Positions 51,131-60,110 are shown, counted from the first letter of the stretch. The stretch: DNA of 64,000 nucleotides from an uncultured Peptococcaceae bacterium (GCA_947254645.1 CAMYDW010000004.1:82376-146375); one strand, 5' to 3'. A program made the numbers and translations. The notes: a model not told the origin generated them from the sequence alone.

Positions 51131-51158
51131 TGCTATAATAAATTAGTACAAATGTTCG
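51131..51158 (+). promoter_or_regulatory. Extended -10 promoter with SOS-like box before Y-family polymerase
   Basis: TGC-TATAAT at 51131-51139 (extended -10; no good -35). Six bases later AGTACAAATGTTCG (51145-51158) resembles the Gram-positive LexA box CGAAC-N4-GTTCG: the right half is perfect, the left half 3 of 5. Confidence 0.5.
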
Positions 51159-51174
51159 ATTGGAGTGGAAACCG

Positions 51175-52689
51175 ATGGTAGAAAAAGAAAAGGCCTATAT
51201 TGCCATTGATTTAAAATCTTTCTATGCTTCAGTAGAATGTGTTGAACGAGGCTTAGACCCTTTGCGCACAAACTTGGTGGTGGCAGATGCATCTCGAACG
51301 ACAAAAACGATTTGCTTGGCGGTTTCTCCATCCTTGAAATCCTATGGGGTGAGTGGACGAGCACGCTTGTTTGAAGTGGTCAAGAAAATCGAAGAAGTGA
51401 ATGCCTGGCGCAAATTGAAGGTGCCAAGACGCATACTGACAGACAAATCCTTTGATGATATGGCCCTCAAGGAAAATCCAGCCTTAGCGGTGGATTACAT
51501 TGTTGCGCGGCCGCGAATGGCTCTTTATATGACCTATAGCACCAAAATCTACAATATTTATCTTCAATATGTTGCACCAGAGGATATTCATGCCTATTCA
51601 GTGGATGAAGTGTTTATTGATGCAACCCCTTATTTGAAATTGTATAAAATGACGGTAGAAGAATTGGCGATGACATTGATTTTAGATGTCTTGTCCCAAA
51701 CAGGCATCACAGCCACTGCTGGCATTGGCACCAACTTGTATTTGGCAAAAATTGCCATGGATATTTTAGCCAAGCATACCACCGCCGATGCGAATGGGGT
51801 GCGGATGGCAAGTCTGAACGAGGCTCAGTATAGAGAAACCATGTGGCAGCATCGGCCCTTGACAGATTTTTGGCGCGTAGGAAAAGGCTATGCCAAAAAA
51901 TTAGAGCGCCACGGCTTATACACCATGGGCGATATTGCGCGATGCTCTATTGGCAAAAAAGATGATTTTCATAATGAAGCGCTCTTATATAAGCTGTTCG
52001 GTGTGAATGCAGAGCTGCTCATCGACCATGCTTGGGGATGGGAGCCTTGTACTATGAAGAATATTAAGTCCTATCAACCAGCGCATCATAGTTTGTGTGT
52101 GGGACAAGTGCTGCAGGAAGCTTATGACACCACAAAGGGGCGCTTGGTGGTACGAGAAATAGCTGAGGCCATGTCCTTAGACCTGTTGCGCAAAGGAATG
52201 GTGTCTGACCAATTGGTGTTGACTGTGGGCTATGAAGCCATTCGAGAGGGAGAGGACTTGCCGAAGGATGTTGAAATAGGCGAGGATCATTATGGTAGAA
52301 AAGTGCCAAAGCATGCCCATGGCACGATGAATCTGGAAAAACATACCTGCTCAATGAAAAAAATCAGAGAAGGGACCGTGGCTCTTTATGATCGCATCGT
52401 TAATCCCACGTTAAGGATTCGCCGCTTTCATTTATCTGCCAATCATGTGATGACAGAGGAAGCGGCCCAACAGACAAAAAAAGAAAAGCAACTATCCCTC
52501 TTTGACATTGCCCCAACGACAGACATGACAGCAGAAAAGGAAGCCTTGTCAAAAGAGCGCCGCCGCCAAGAAACCATGCTGGCATTGAAGGAAAAATTTG
52601 GCAAAAATGCCATTATTATGGGCACAAGCTTAGAGGAAGGCGCCACGGCCATCGCTCGTAATCAGCAGATAGGAGGGCATCGTGCATGA
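51175..52689 (+). CDS. Y-family DNA polymerase (UmuC/UvrX-like)
   Basis: Translesion polymerase of 504 residues. Catalytic acidic residues are in AIDLKSFYASVECVERG (Asp12) and HAYSVDEVFIDAT near residue 142-154 (Asp-Glu); DAS at 42-44 and GIGTNLYLAKIAMDILAKH near 186 continue the palm/finger pattern, and WRVGKGYAKKLERHGLYTMGDIA near 234 is the helix-hairpin-helix. The C-terminal part is the little-finger domain and a Lys/Glu-rich tail. The partner YolD-like gene overlaps its stop, an arrangement typical of Gram-positive UvrX/YqjW-type polymerases. I start at ATG 51175 behind GGAGTGG. Confidence 0.92.
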   Translation: MVEKEKAYIAIDLKSFYASVECVERGLDPLRTNLVVADASRTTKTICLAVSPSLKSYGVSGRARLFEVVKKIEEVNAWRKLKVPRRILTDKSFDDMALKENPALAVDYIVARPRMALYMTYSTKIYNIYLQYVAPEDIHAYSVDEVFIDATPYLKLYKMTVEELAMTLILDVLSQTGITATAGIGTNLYLAKIAMDILAKHTTADANGVRMASLNEAQYRETMWQHRPLTDFWRVGKGYAKKLERHGLYTMGDIARCSIGKKDDFHNEALLYKLFGVNAELLIDHAWGWEPCTMKNIKSYQPAHHSLCVGQVLQEAYDTTKGRLVVREIAEAMSLDLLRKGMVSDQLVLTVGYEAIREGEDLPKDVEIGEDHYGRKVPKHAHGTMNLEKHTCSMKKIREGTVALYDRIVNPTLRIRRFHLSANHVMTEEAAQQTKKEKQLSLFDIAPTTDMTAEKEALSKERRRQETMLALKEKFGKNAIIMGTSLEEGATAIARNQQIGGHRA

Positions 52690-53108
52690 GCAACACCTAT
52701 GACGATATACTACACTTGCCACGACCAGTGTCTGGCCATCGCTCTCGTATGCCAATGAGCAATCGAGCAGCACAATTCTCCCCTTTTTCTGCCCTTACTG
52801 GGTATGGAGAAGCCATTGATGAAACCATTCGCCACACAACAGACCAGTGTTTATTGAGCGAAGATGCGATAGCAGACATTAATCGGCAACTCCTTGTCCT
52901 GCAGGAGCGTGTCAAAGAAAAGCCACTGATACGCGTCACGCACTTTGTGCCAGATGCCAAAAAAGTCGGTGGCCAGTATGTGGAAACCATACTTCAACTA
53001 AAAAAAGTAGATACCTACCAAGGACAACTGGTTGGCAGCAACGGAGAAGTGATTCCCTTTGATGCGTTGGTGTATATATGTAGAGAGAGGGAAGATTTAT
53101 TGCATTAA
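52686..53108 (+). CDS. YolD-like protein, partner of Y-family polymerase
   Basis: A 140-residue protein starting with ATGA overlap at the polymerase stop. Its N-terminal half reads RPVSGHRSRMPMSNRAAQFSPFSALTGYG, a pattern seen in short proteins encoded next to UmuC-like polymerases in Clostridia; the C-terminal half holds a small beta domain with GGQYVETILQLKKVD and GEVIPFDALVYI. YolD-like proteins are thought to assist or control the polymerase, possibly in the way of UmuD-like partners; this is not proven. Confidence 0.78.
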   Translation: MSNTYDDILHLPRPVSGHRSRMPMSNRAAQFSPFSALTGYGEAIDETIRHTTDQCLLSEDAIADINRQLLVLQERVKEKPLIRVTHFVPDAKKVGGQYVETILQLKKVDTYQGQLVGSNGEVIPFDALVYICREREDLLH

Positions 53109-53162
53109 TAGACAACTGGGTATGTATGTAAAGATAAAAAACTTGAGAAATGAGGGGTTGAG

Positions 53163-55139
53163 ATGCCAGATTTTGAGTTGGTGGCGCCATTTCAGCCGAC
53201 AGGCGATCAGCCGAAGGCGATAGAGGCGTTGTTTGAGGGATTAAATGTAGGGCATCATAAGCAGACGTTGTTGGGGGTAACAGGCTCTGGGAAAACCTTT
53301 ACCATGGCGAGCCTGATTGCCAAAGCCAATCGTCCTGCTTTGATTTTGGAGCCGAATAAAACATTGGCAGCTCAGCTGTATAGTGAGTTTAAGGCTTTTT
53401 TTCCAAACAATGCGGTGGAATATTTTGTTTCCTATTATGACTATTATCAGCCTGAGGCGTATGTGGCGTCGACGGATACTTATATAGAAAAAGATGCACA
53501 AATTAATGAAACCATTGAAAAGCTTCGACATTCTGCAACAGCAGCACTATTGGAACGTCGTGATGTGATTATTATTGCTTCAGTGAGCTGTATCTATGGC
53601 TTGGGTTCTCCTGAATTCTACAAAAATCAGGTGTTGTCTTTGCGCCCAGGACAAGAAATTGAGCGTGACGATGTGCTGCGGAAGCTGATTGAAATTCAGT
53701 ATGAACGCAATGATATGGACTTTAAACGTGGGGTTTTTCGTGTGCGTGGGGATGTGGTGGAGCTTTTGCCTGCTTCCACCAGTGAACGTGGGATTCGCAT
53801 CGAGTTTTTTGGCGATGAGATTGACCGTGTTGCCGAGTTTGACAGCTTGACAGGTAAGGTGATTGGTGAACGAGAGCATGTGAGTATTTATCCAAACACC
53901 CACTATGTGACAGAGCCAGAATATATGGAAACGGCGATTGCTGATATTGAGGCAGAGTTGGAAGAACGCTTGGCCTATTTCAAGGAAAACAATAAATTGC
54001 TGGAAGCACAACGATTAGAACAACGTACCCGCTATGACTTGGAAATGCTGCGTGAAGTGGGCTTTTGCTCTGGGGTAGAAAACTATGCTCGTCCCTTGGC
54101 TGGGCGTGCGCCAGGACAAACGCCAGATACCTTGCTGGACTTTTTCCCAGAGGATTTTATTACCTTTATTGACGAGAGCCATGTTGCCGTGCCACAAATA
54201 GGTGGGATGTTTGCAGGGGACCGTTCACGCAAGGAAAATCTCGTGGCCCATGGCTTTCGCTTGCCATCGGCCTTGGACAACCGTCCATTGATGTATGACG
54301 AATTTGAAGAAAAGGTGCGCCAAACGATTTATGTTTCTGCCACCCCTGGTGATTATGAATGCCGAGAAAGCGCACAAATTGTTGAGCAAATCATTCGCCC
54401 AACAGGGCTTTTGGACCCACCGATTGAAGTATGTCCGATTGCAGGGCAAATCGACAATTTGCTAGACCGCATTAAAGAGCGGATTGCTCGTGATGAACGT
54501 GTATTGGTGACCACACTGACAAAGCGAATGTCGGAAGACCTAACGAATTACCTGGTCAATGAAGGTGTCGCGGCACGTTATCTCCATTCGGAAATCAAAA
54601 CCCTTGAACGCATGGAAATTTTGCGTGACCTGCGTTTAGGGGAATTTGATGTGCTAGTGGGAATCAACCTTCTGCGTGAAGGCTTGGACTTGCCAGAGGT
54701 TTCCTTGGTGGCAATTTTAGATGCCGACAAAGAAGGCTTTTTGCGCAGTGAACGCTCGATGATTCAGACCGTTGGTCGTGCAGCACGAAATGCTGGCGGT
54801 GAAGTGGTGATGTATGCAGATCACATCACAGGCTCTATGCAACGCACCATTGATGAGACGGCACGGCGTCGCTCGCTACAGATGGCTTATAACCTAGAAC
54901 ATGACATCACGCCAAAAACAGTGCGTAAGGATGTGCGTGAGGATATTTATGCCACTAAAATGGTGGCAGAGGAAAGCGAAAAATATCTGACGAGAGAGGT
55001 GCCAGCAGACGCAAAGGGACGGAAGCAGCACTTGCAATTGTTGGAAAAGGCAATGAAGGAGGCGGCGAAAAATCTGGATTTCGAAGTGGCAGCAGAGCTG
55101 CGTGATGAGATTCGCCGTATCGAAAAAATGAAGGAGTAG
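53163..55139 (+). CDS. uvrB: UvrABC excinuclease subunit B
   Basis: DNA-damage-verifying helicase-like subunit, 658 residues. Walker A GVTGSGKTFTMASL at residues 38-51; the beta-hairpin region SYYDYYQPEAYV near 91-102; EDFITFIDESHVAVPQIGGM with DESH motif near 335; YVSATPGDYE near 395; QTVGRAARNAGGEV near 543; C-terminal UVR domain LEKAMKEAAKNLDFEVAAELRDEIRRIE that contacts UvrC. Full length and intact. uvrA follows after 9 nt. No LexA box is apparent just upstream. Confidence 0.97.
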   Translation: MPDFELVAPFQPTGDQPKAIEALFEGLNVGHHKQTLLGVTGSGKTFTMASLIAKANRPALILEPNKTLAAQLYSEFKAFFPNNAVEYFVSYYDYYQPEAYVASTDTYIEKDAQINETIEKLRHSATAALLERRDVIIIASVSCIYGLGSPEFYKNQVLSLRPGQEIERDDVLRKLIEIQYERNDMDFKRGVFRVRGDVVELLPASTSERGIRIEFFGDEIDRVAEFDSLTGKVIGEREHVSIYPNTHYVTEPEYMETAIADIEAELEERLAYFKENNKLLEAQRLEQRTRYDLEMLREVGFCSGVENYARPLAGRAPGQTPDTLLDFFPEDFITFIDESHVAVPQIGGMFAGDRSRKENLVAHGFRLPSALDNRPLMYDEFEEKVRQTIYVSATPGDYECRESAQIVEQIIRPTGLLDPPIEVCPIAGQIDNLLDRIKERIARDERVLVTTLTKRMSEDLTNYLVNEGVAARYLHSEIKTLERMEILRDLRLGEFDVLVGINLLREGLDLPEVSLVAILDADKEGFLRSERSMIQTVGRAARNAGGEVVMYADHITGSMQRTIDETARRRSLQMAYNLEHDITPKTVRKDVREDIYATKMVAEESEKYLTREVPADAKGRKQHLQLLEKAMKEAAKNLDFEVAAELRDEIRRIEKMKE

Positions 55140-55148
55140 AAGCACGAC

Positions 55149-57983
55149 ATGGCAAAAAACGAAATCACCATTCGTGGTGCACGTGTACATAATTTAAAAA
55201 ATATCAATTTAGATATCCCGCGTGACAAGCTGATTGTGATGACGGGGCTATCAGGCTCTGGGAAATCTTCTCTGGCCTTTGATACCATCTATGCAGAAGG
55301 ACAACGACGCTATGTGGAGTCGTTGTCCTCTTACGCACGCCAATTTTTGGGACAAATGGAAAAACCAGATGTGGATGAAATCACGGGGCTTTCTCCAGCG
55401 ATTTCAATTGACCAAAAAACAACCAGCCGCAACCCACGTTCCACAGTGGGTACAGTGACAGAAATCTACGATTATCTGCGGTTGCTCTATGCGCGCATTG
55501 GAACCCCTCATTGTCCAAAATGTGGCAAGGAAATTTCCAGCCAAAGCATTGACCAAATGGTCGACCAAGTAATGCAGCAGCCAGAGGGGGCAAGGCTATA
55601 TATTTTGGCGCCAGTGATTCAGAATCGCAAAGGGGAATTTAAGCAATATTTTGAGCAGCTGCGCAAGCAAGGCTATGTGCGTGTGCGTGTAGATGGTGAG
55701 ATGCTGCTTTTGGAAGATGAGATTGTGCTGAAAAAAAACAACAAGCACACCATCGAAGTGGTCATTGACCGTATCAAAATGAAAGAGGGCATCGAAAGCC
55801 GTCTGACCAGCTCGTTGCAAACAGCCCTTGAATTGGCTGATGGGCAGGCTTGGGTCGATGTGGATGGAGAAATATTGCGTTTTAGCGAGCATTTTGCTTG
55901 TTTGGAGTGTGGCATTTCTTTGCCAGAGCTGACCCCGCAGCTCTTTTCCTTTAACAATCCTTTGGGGGCTTGCGAGGTGTGTGGTGGGATTGGCTCAACG
56001 ATGCATTTTGAATTGGATTTGATCATTCCAGACCCACAAAAAACCTTGAGAGAGGGTGCCTTGGCCCCATGGAAAAAAGGCGCCATCAGCAATTATTACG
56101 AAAAATTACTGTTTAATTTAGCAGAAATCAAAAATATCAACTTAGATATTCCTTGGCAAGACTTGCCAAAGGAGCATCAAGACTTGATTCTCTATGGTGG
56201 GAATCATCCAAAGGTGAAGTTTTCCTATATCAATATGTTTGGTGAGGAGAAAACCTACCACAAGCCCTATGAAGGATTGATTACCAATTTAGAGCGCCGT
56301 CATAAAGAAACTCGTAGTGAAATGAGCATGGATATGCTTGAAAACTTCATGCGCACCCATACCTGTAAAGCATGCAATGGCCATCGCTTGCGTCCAGAAG
56401 CCTTGGCTGTGACTGTAGGCGGCAAGGCCATTTGGGAGGTCTGTGATATGACCATTGTAGAAGCGTTGGACTTCTTTGAGCATATCGACTTAACAGCGCG
56501 CCAGCTTTTCATTGGTCGATTGATTCTGAAAGAAATCAAGGAACGCTTGGCTTTTTTGAAAAATGTGGGATTGACCTATTTGACTATGAGCCGAGCAGCG
56601 GGCACCCTTTCTGGGGGCGAAGCCCAGCGCATTCGTTTGGCAACGCAAATTGGTTCAGGCTTGGTAGGGGTGCTCTATATTCTAGATGAGCCTTCTATCG
56701 GCTTGCACCAGCGTGACAACGAGAAACTCATTGGTACCCTGCAGCATCTCCGTGATTTAGGTAATACTGTCATTGTGGTCGAGCACGATGAGGACACCAT
56801 GCGTGCGGCTGATTATATTGTGGATATTGGCCCAGGGGCAGGTGCAAATGGTGGGCAGATTGTTGCAGCTGGCAATGCCGAAGCTTTAATGAAGGATGAG
56901 GCTTCTTTGACAGGCCAGTATCTATCAGGGAAGAAACACATAGAGATTCCTGCGGTGCGTCGGCCTATTGATAAGAAACGTGTCTTGAAAATAACAGGCG
57001 CAAGTGAAAACAATTTAAAAAACATTGATGTCACCATTCCTTTAGGGGTGATGGTATGCGTCACTGGGGTAAGTGGTTCAGGGAAGAGTACCTTGATTAA
57101 TGAAATCCTTTACAAAGCCCTGGAAAAGAAGCTATATGCCAACTTTAAGGCGATGCCTGGCAAACACAAGGCCGTCAAAGGCGATGAGCAAATTGATAAA
57201 ATCATCAATATTGACCAAGCACCGATTGGCCGCACCCCACGCTCTAACCCGGCAACCTACACTGGTGCCTTTGATCAGATTCGCACCCTTTTTGCCAAAA
57301 CCAAGGAAGCGCAAATTCGTGGTTATAAGGCGGGGCGCTTCTCTTTCAATGTCAAGGGCGGCAGATGCGAAACCTGTAAGGGCGATGGGATTTTGAAAAT
57401 TGAGATGCACTTCTTGCCAGATGTGTATGTACCGTGTGAGGTTTGTAAAGGCAAACGATACAATCGTGAAACCTTAGAAGTGACCTATCATGGCAAAACT
57501 ATTGCCGATGTGTTGGAGATGACAGTGGATGAGGCGGTCGAATTTTTTGCAACCATTCCAACGGTCTACAATAAAATAAAGACCATTCAAGATGTTGGAC
57601 TAGGCTATATCAAGCTTGGGCAGCCAGCGACCACCCTTTCTGGTGGGGAAGCCCAACGTATCAAATTGGCCACAGAGTTGGCGAAGCGCCCAACAGGAAA
57701 GACCCTCTATATTCTTGACGAACCAACCACAGGTCTGCACACAGCGGATATTGATAGCCTGCTCAAGGTGCTGAACCGTTTGGTAGAAGGTGGCGAGAGC
57801 ATGGTGATTATTGAACATAACCTCGATGTGATTAAATGTGCAGACCATATCATCGACCTTGGCCCAGAAGGCGGTTCTGGTGGCGGCTTGATTGTGGCAG
57901 AAGGCACACCTGAAGACATTGCAATGTGTGAAGCGTCTTATACCGGCCGATTTTTGAAGCAAATCTTAGAACGTGGCTGGTAA
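55149..57983 (+). CDS. uvrA: UvrABC excinuclease subunit A
   Basis: Damage-recognition ATPase of nucleotide-excision repair, 944 residues. First ABC half: Walker A GLSGSGKSSLAF (33-44), zinc module CPKCGKEIS near 118 and CLECGISLPEL...CEVCGG near 255, signature TLSGGEAQRIRLATQIGSGL near 485. Second half: Walker A GVSGSGKSTLINEIL near 640, zinc finger CETCKGDGIL...CEVCKGKRY near 740, signature TLSGGEAQRIKLATELAKR near 828 and Walker B LYILDEPTTGLH. Length and order are normal. It is co-transcribed with uvrB. Confidence 0.97.
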   Translation: MAKNEITIRGARVHNLKNINLDIPRDKLIVMTGLSGSGKSSLAFDTIYAEGQRRYVESLSSYARQFLGQMEKPDVDEITGLSPAISIDQKTTSRNPRSTVGTVTEIYDYLRLLYARIGTPHCPKCGKEISSQSIDQMVDQVMQQPEGARLYILAPVIQNRKGEFKQYFEQLRKQGYVRVRVDGEMLLLEDEIVLKKNNKHTIEVVIDRIKMKEGIESRLTSSLQTALELADGQAWVDVDGEILRFSEHFACLECGISLPELTPQLFSFNNPLGACEVCGGIGSTMHFELDLIIPDPQKTLREGALAPWKKGAISNYYEKLLFNLAEIKNINLDIPWQDLPKEHQDLILYGGNHPKVKFSYINMFGEEKTYHKPYEGLITNLERRHKETRSEMSMDMLENFMRTHTCKACNGHRLRPEALAVTVGGKAIWEVCDMTIVEALDFFEHIDLTARQLFIGRLILKEIKERLAFLKNVGLTYLTMSRAAGTLSGGEAQRIRLATQIGSGLVGVLYILDEPSIGLHQRDNEKLIGTLQHLRDLGNTVIVVEHDEDTMRAADYIVDIGPGAGANGGQIVAAGNAEALMKDEASLTGQYLSGKKHIEIPAVRRPIDKKRVLKITGASENNLKNIDVTIPLGVMVCVTGVSGSGKSTLINEILYKALEKKLYANFKAMPGKHKAVKGDEQIDKIINIDQAPIGRTPRSNPATYTGAFDQIRTLFAKTKEAQIRGYKAGRFSFNVKGGRCETCKGDGILKIEMHFLPDVYVPCEVCKGKRYNRETLEVTYHGKTIADVLEMTVDEAVEFFATIPTVYNKIKTIQDVGLGYIKLGQPATTLSGGEAQRIKLATELAKRPTGKTLYILDEPTTGLHTADIDSLLKVLNRLVEGGESMVIIEHNLDVIKCADHIIDLGPEGGSGGGLIVAEGTPEDIAMCEASYTGRFLKQILERGW

Positions 57984-58104
57984 TTGTGTGGGAAAAGTTA
58001 CAAAACTATAAAATGTCATAATAAGACTATAATTCCTACCATAATTCTGTATAATATGTGTAGCATAAGATTTATCTATATAGTCTAGAGGAGGTGGCAG
58101 CATT

Positions 58105-58515
58105 ATGGCAATTTCATCACAATTGCTACAACCAGCAAAAAATTGTGCAGCGTCAATTGACGAGCTCATTGAGATGCTGCGTATTATGAAGCGGAGTGGC
58201 TGCCTAAATATTTTTTCGTACCATAACACAAAAAATGACGTGGACGAGGATTCATGGAAAAAGGCATGCCAATTGCTAGATGACGCAAAGAAGTATTTTA
58301 AGATATTTTTAGATGGATTGCGCCAAGATGAAGAGTGGCGTAATTGTTTTGTGAATCCAGAATTTACAGAACGTACACTTAATATTTTGAGCACCCGCTT
58401 AGATGCAATTATTTTGACGAATAATTTGCTGACGGTGACTACACAGCTGGAAAATATCAGCAACAATCTCAATGCAAATATGACGACATTTATTGAGTTT
58501 GAGTGTATCGAATAA
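58105..58515 (+). CDS. Unknown alpha-helical protein
   Basis: A 136-residue protein with a strong ribosome site (GAGGAGGTGGCAG) and its own terminator, so it is a real gene. Composition is helical with no signal peptide; visible features are three Cys, KKACQLLDDAKKYFKIFLDGLRQDEEW around 51-77 and an Asn/Thr-rich C-terminal helix (TTQLENISNNLNANMTTF). I recognise no family or motif. It stands between uvrA and the tRNA genes. Confidence 0.65.
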   Translation: MAISSQLLQPAKNCAASIDELIEMLRIMKRSGCLNIFSYHNTKNDVDEDSWKKACQLLDDAKKYFKIFLDGLRQDEEWRNCFVNPEFTERTLNILSTRLDAIILTNNLLTVTTQLENISNNLNANMTTFIEFECIE

Positions 58516-58524
58516 ATAAATAAG

Positions 58525-58557
58525 GCACAGGAATATCAAGTTCTTGTGCTTTTTTTA
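58525..58557 (+). terminator. Terminator before the tRNA genes
   Basis: Stem GCACA(G)GAA / TTC(T)TGTGC with one G-T pair, loop TATCAAG, seven-T run that abuts the tRNA promoter. Confidence 0.82.
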
Positions 58558-58586
58558 TTGACAGGGGATATAATCGTTGATATAAT
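58558..58586 (+). promoter_or_regulatory. Consensus promoter of tRNA-Ser(UGA)
   Basis: Perfect TTGACA, 17-nt spacer, perfect TATAAT; 18 nt before the tRNA. Confidence 0.92.
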
Positions 58587-58603
58587 CCATGTTAGTGTTT
58601 TAT

Positions 58604-58690
58604 GGAGGGGTGTCCGAGTGGTTGAAGGAGGCGGTCTTGAAAACCGTTGAGCCTTTGCGGGTTCCGTGGGTTCGAATCCCACCTCCTCCG
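58604..58690 (+). tRNA. tRNA-Ser(UGA)
   Basis: Acceptor GGAGGGG pairs with CTCCTCC (one G-T), discriminator G; anticodon loop CTTGAAA in stem CGGT/ACCG gives anticodon TGA; long variable arm GCCTTTGCGGGTTCC; T arm GTGGG-TTCGAAT-CCCAC. Class II form fits serine. CCA is not encoded. Confidence 0.96.
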
Positions 58691-58703
58691 TCCTAAAAAA
58701 TAC

Positions 58704-58732
58704 TTGACGAACCATGGAATTAATGCTATTAT
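58704..58732 (+). promoter_or_regulatory. Promoter of tRNA-Ser(GCU)/tRNA-Arg(ACG)
   Basis: -35 TTGACG, 17-nt spacer ending in TGC (extended -10), -10 TATTAT; 18 nt before the tRNA. Confidence 0.8.
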
Positions 58733-58750
58733 TATTTAGCACTATGGTAT

Positions 58751-58837
58751 GGAGAGATGACCGAGAGGCCGAAGGTGCTCCCCTGCTAAGGGAGTATACG
58801 GGGAACCGTATCGAGGGTTCGAATCCCTCTCTCTCCG
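58751..58837 (+). tRNA. tRNA-Ser(GCU)
   Basis: Acceptor GGAGAGA / TCTCTCC, discriminator G; anticodon stem CTCCC/GGGAG with loop CTGCTAA, anticodon GCT; variable arm TATACGGGGAACCGTATC; T arm GAGGG-TTCGAAT-CCCTC. No encoded CCA. tRNA-Arg follows after 3 nt. Confidence 0.96.
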
Positions 58838-58840
58838 TCG

Positions 58841-58914
58841 GCGCTGTTAGCTCAGCTGGATAGAGCGTTTGGCTACGGACCAAAAGGCCAGGGGTTCGAA
58901 TCCCTTACAGCGCG
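58841..58914 (+). tRNA. tRNA-Arg(ACG)
   Basis: Acceptor GCGCTGT / ACAGCGC, discriminator G; D arm GCTCAGCTGGATAGAGC; anticodon stem TTTGG/CCAAA with loop CTACGGA, anticodon ACG (inosine at the first position would read CGU, CGC, CGA); T arm AGGGG-TTCGAAT-CCCTT. No encoded CCA. Confidence 0.96.
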
Positions 58915-58915
58915 G

Positions 58916-58947
58916 AAGACTCAAGCAAATGCTTGAGTCTTTTTTTG
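58916..58947 (+). terminator. Terminator after tRNA-Arg
   Basis: Perfect stem AAGACTCAAGC / GCTTGAGTCTT, loop AAAT, seven Ts; two bases after the tRNA. Confidence 0.92.
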
Positions 58948-58990
58948 TTATATATGAGAACTGAATCCGTGAGAGGAGATGTATTATATC

Positions 58991-59470
58991 GTGTATTATC
59001 AAGCAGAAACGGCAGTGATTGTGGGAGATGTCACCTTGGCAGAGGGCGTAAGTGTATGGCATCAGGCGGTGATTCGTGCAGATGAAGCGCCTGTCTATGT
59101 GGATGAGGCGACCAATATTCAAGATGGTGTGGTCATACATGTAGATGAGAACTATCCTATTCATATAGGCAAGAGATGCACCATCGGACATCGTGCAATT
59201 GTTCATGGATGTCATATAGAGGATGATGTATTGATTGGCATGGGCGCTATTGTGCTCAATGGTGCACGCATTGGGGCTGGAAGCATTGTCGGTGCAGGGG
59301 CAGTGGTTCTTGAAAATGCAGTAATCCCACCACGTTCATTGGTTGTGGGGACGCCAGGAAAGGTGCGTCGCGAAATAGGAGATGCACAATTTCAAGAAAT
59401 TTCCAGCAATGCCCTGGCTTATGTGGAGCAGGCGAGAAAACAACTCCATAAAAAAGAGCAAGACCGTTGA
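58991..59470 (+). CDS. Gamma-carbonic-anhydrase-like hexapeptide-repeat protein
   Basis: A left-handed beta-helix protein of about 160 residues in the gamma-CA/PaaY family. Repeats are visible as VIVGDVTLAEGVSVWHQAVIRAD, INIQDG-like TNIQDGVVIHVDENYP, IGKRCTIGHRAIVHGCHIEDDVLIGMGAIVLNGA. Zinc histidines appear as VIHV, IGHRAIVHG. Catalytic activity in this family varies. Start is uncertain: ATG at 58979 touches the ribosome site GAGAGGAG, whereas GTG at 58991 is 12 nt behind it; I prefer GTG. A terminator at the stop is shared with the convergent deaminase gene. Confidence 0.85.
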   Translation: MYYQAETAVIVGDVTLAEGVSVWHQAVIRADEAPVYVDEATNIQDGVVIHVDENYPIHIGKRCTIGHRAIVHGCHIEDDVLIGMGAIVLNGARIGAGSIVGAGAVVLENAVIPPRSLVVGTPGKVRREIGDAQFQEISSNALAYVEQARKQLHKKEQDR

Positions 59471-59487
59471 TGGTCTTGCTCTTTTTT
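59451..59487. terminator. Bidirectional terminator between convergent genes
   Basis: Perfect stem AAAAAGAGCAAGACC / GGTCTTGCTCTTTTT with loop GTTGAT, overlapping the last codons of the hexapeptide protein and abutting the deaminase stop. Confidence 0.88.
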
Positions 59488-59968
59488 ATGACTCACTTAT
59501 GACAGGGGCAAGGGCAGGGCCATTGTACTCTTCGACAGGGATGCCCACCTCTTCAAAAAATTGTAAAGATAAATCATCAGGATATTTTCCAGCAAAGACA
59601 ACCCGTTCGATGCCTGCACCAATAAGAATTTTTGCACAAAGACTGCAAGGGGAGTGGGTGCAATACAGGGTCGCTCCTTTAATAGAAACCCCCATGATGG
59701 CTGCTTGAATCACTGCGTTTTGCTCAGCGTGTAGGGCTCTGCAAAATTCGTGTCCTGTACCAGGTGCGCAGCCCATTTGCTGACGCAAGCAGCCACCTAA
59801 TTCTCCGCAATGCTTCATGCCAGCAGGGGCCCCATTGTAACCGGTGGTAATGATGCGATGGTCTTTGACCAGCAAGGCACCAACTTGTCGGCGTAAGCAG
59901 CTTGAACGCTTGGCGACAGTAAAGGTGATTTCCATGAAATAATCGTCCCAAGAAGGTCTGTTTAACAT
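59486..59968 (-). CDS. dCMP/CMP-type deaminase (ComEB-like)
   Basis: Zinc deaminase of 160 residues, probably converting dCMP to dUMP for thymidylate supply. Catalytic HAEQNAVIQAA near residues 75-85 (His, Glu) and zinc ligands in PCSLCAKIL near 106-114. SWDDYFMEITFTVAKRSSCLRRQVGALLVKD at the start is typical of ComEB/dCMP deaminases, including the extra Cys/His metal region (CGELGGCLRQQMGC, 52-65). Placement near upstream of wecB/ATP synthase genes is common in Bacillota. It points the other way here. RBS AGGAGATACAAC. Confidence 0.88.
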   Translation of the reverse strand: MLNRPSWDDYFMEITFTVAKRSSCLRRQVGALLVKDHRIITTGYNGAPAGMKHCGELGGCLRQQMGCAPGTGHEFCRALHAEQNAVIQAAIMGVSIKGATLYCTHSPCSLCAKILIGAGIERVVFAGKYPDDLSLQFFEEVGIPVEEYNGPALAPVISES

Positions 59969-60081
59969 AGTTGTATCTCCTAGATAAGGTTTAAAGGTTT
60001 GTTCTTAAGATAACTGTAACACGAGTAGAGGAGATTTGTAAATTTCTCATAAAAATAACAACTTGTCCATTAGAATAAATA

Positions 60082-60110
60082 TTGACATAATCCGCGATAT
60101 ATGAAATGAT
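60082..60110 (+). promoter_or_regulatory. Promoter of surface-protein gene
   Basis: -35 TTGACA, 17-nt spacer, -10 AATGAT (4 of 6), about 45 nt before the TTG start. Confidence 0.5.
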
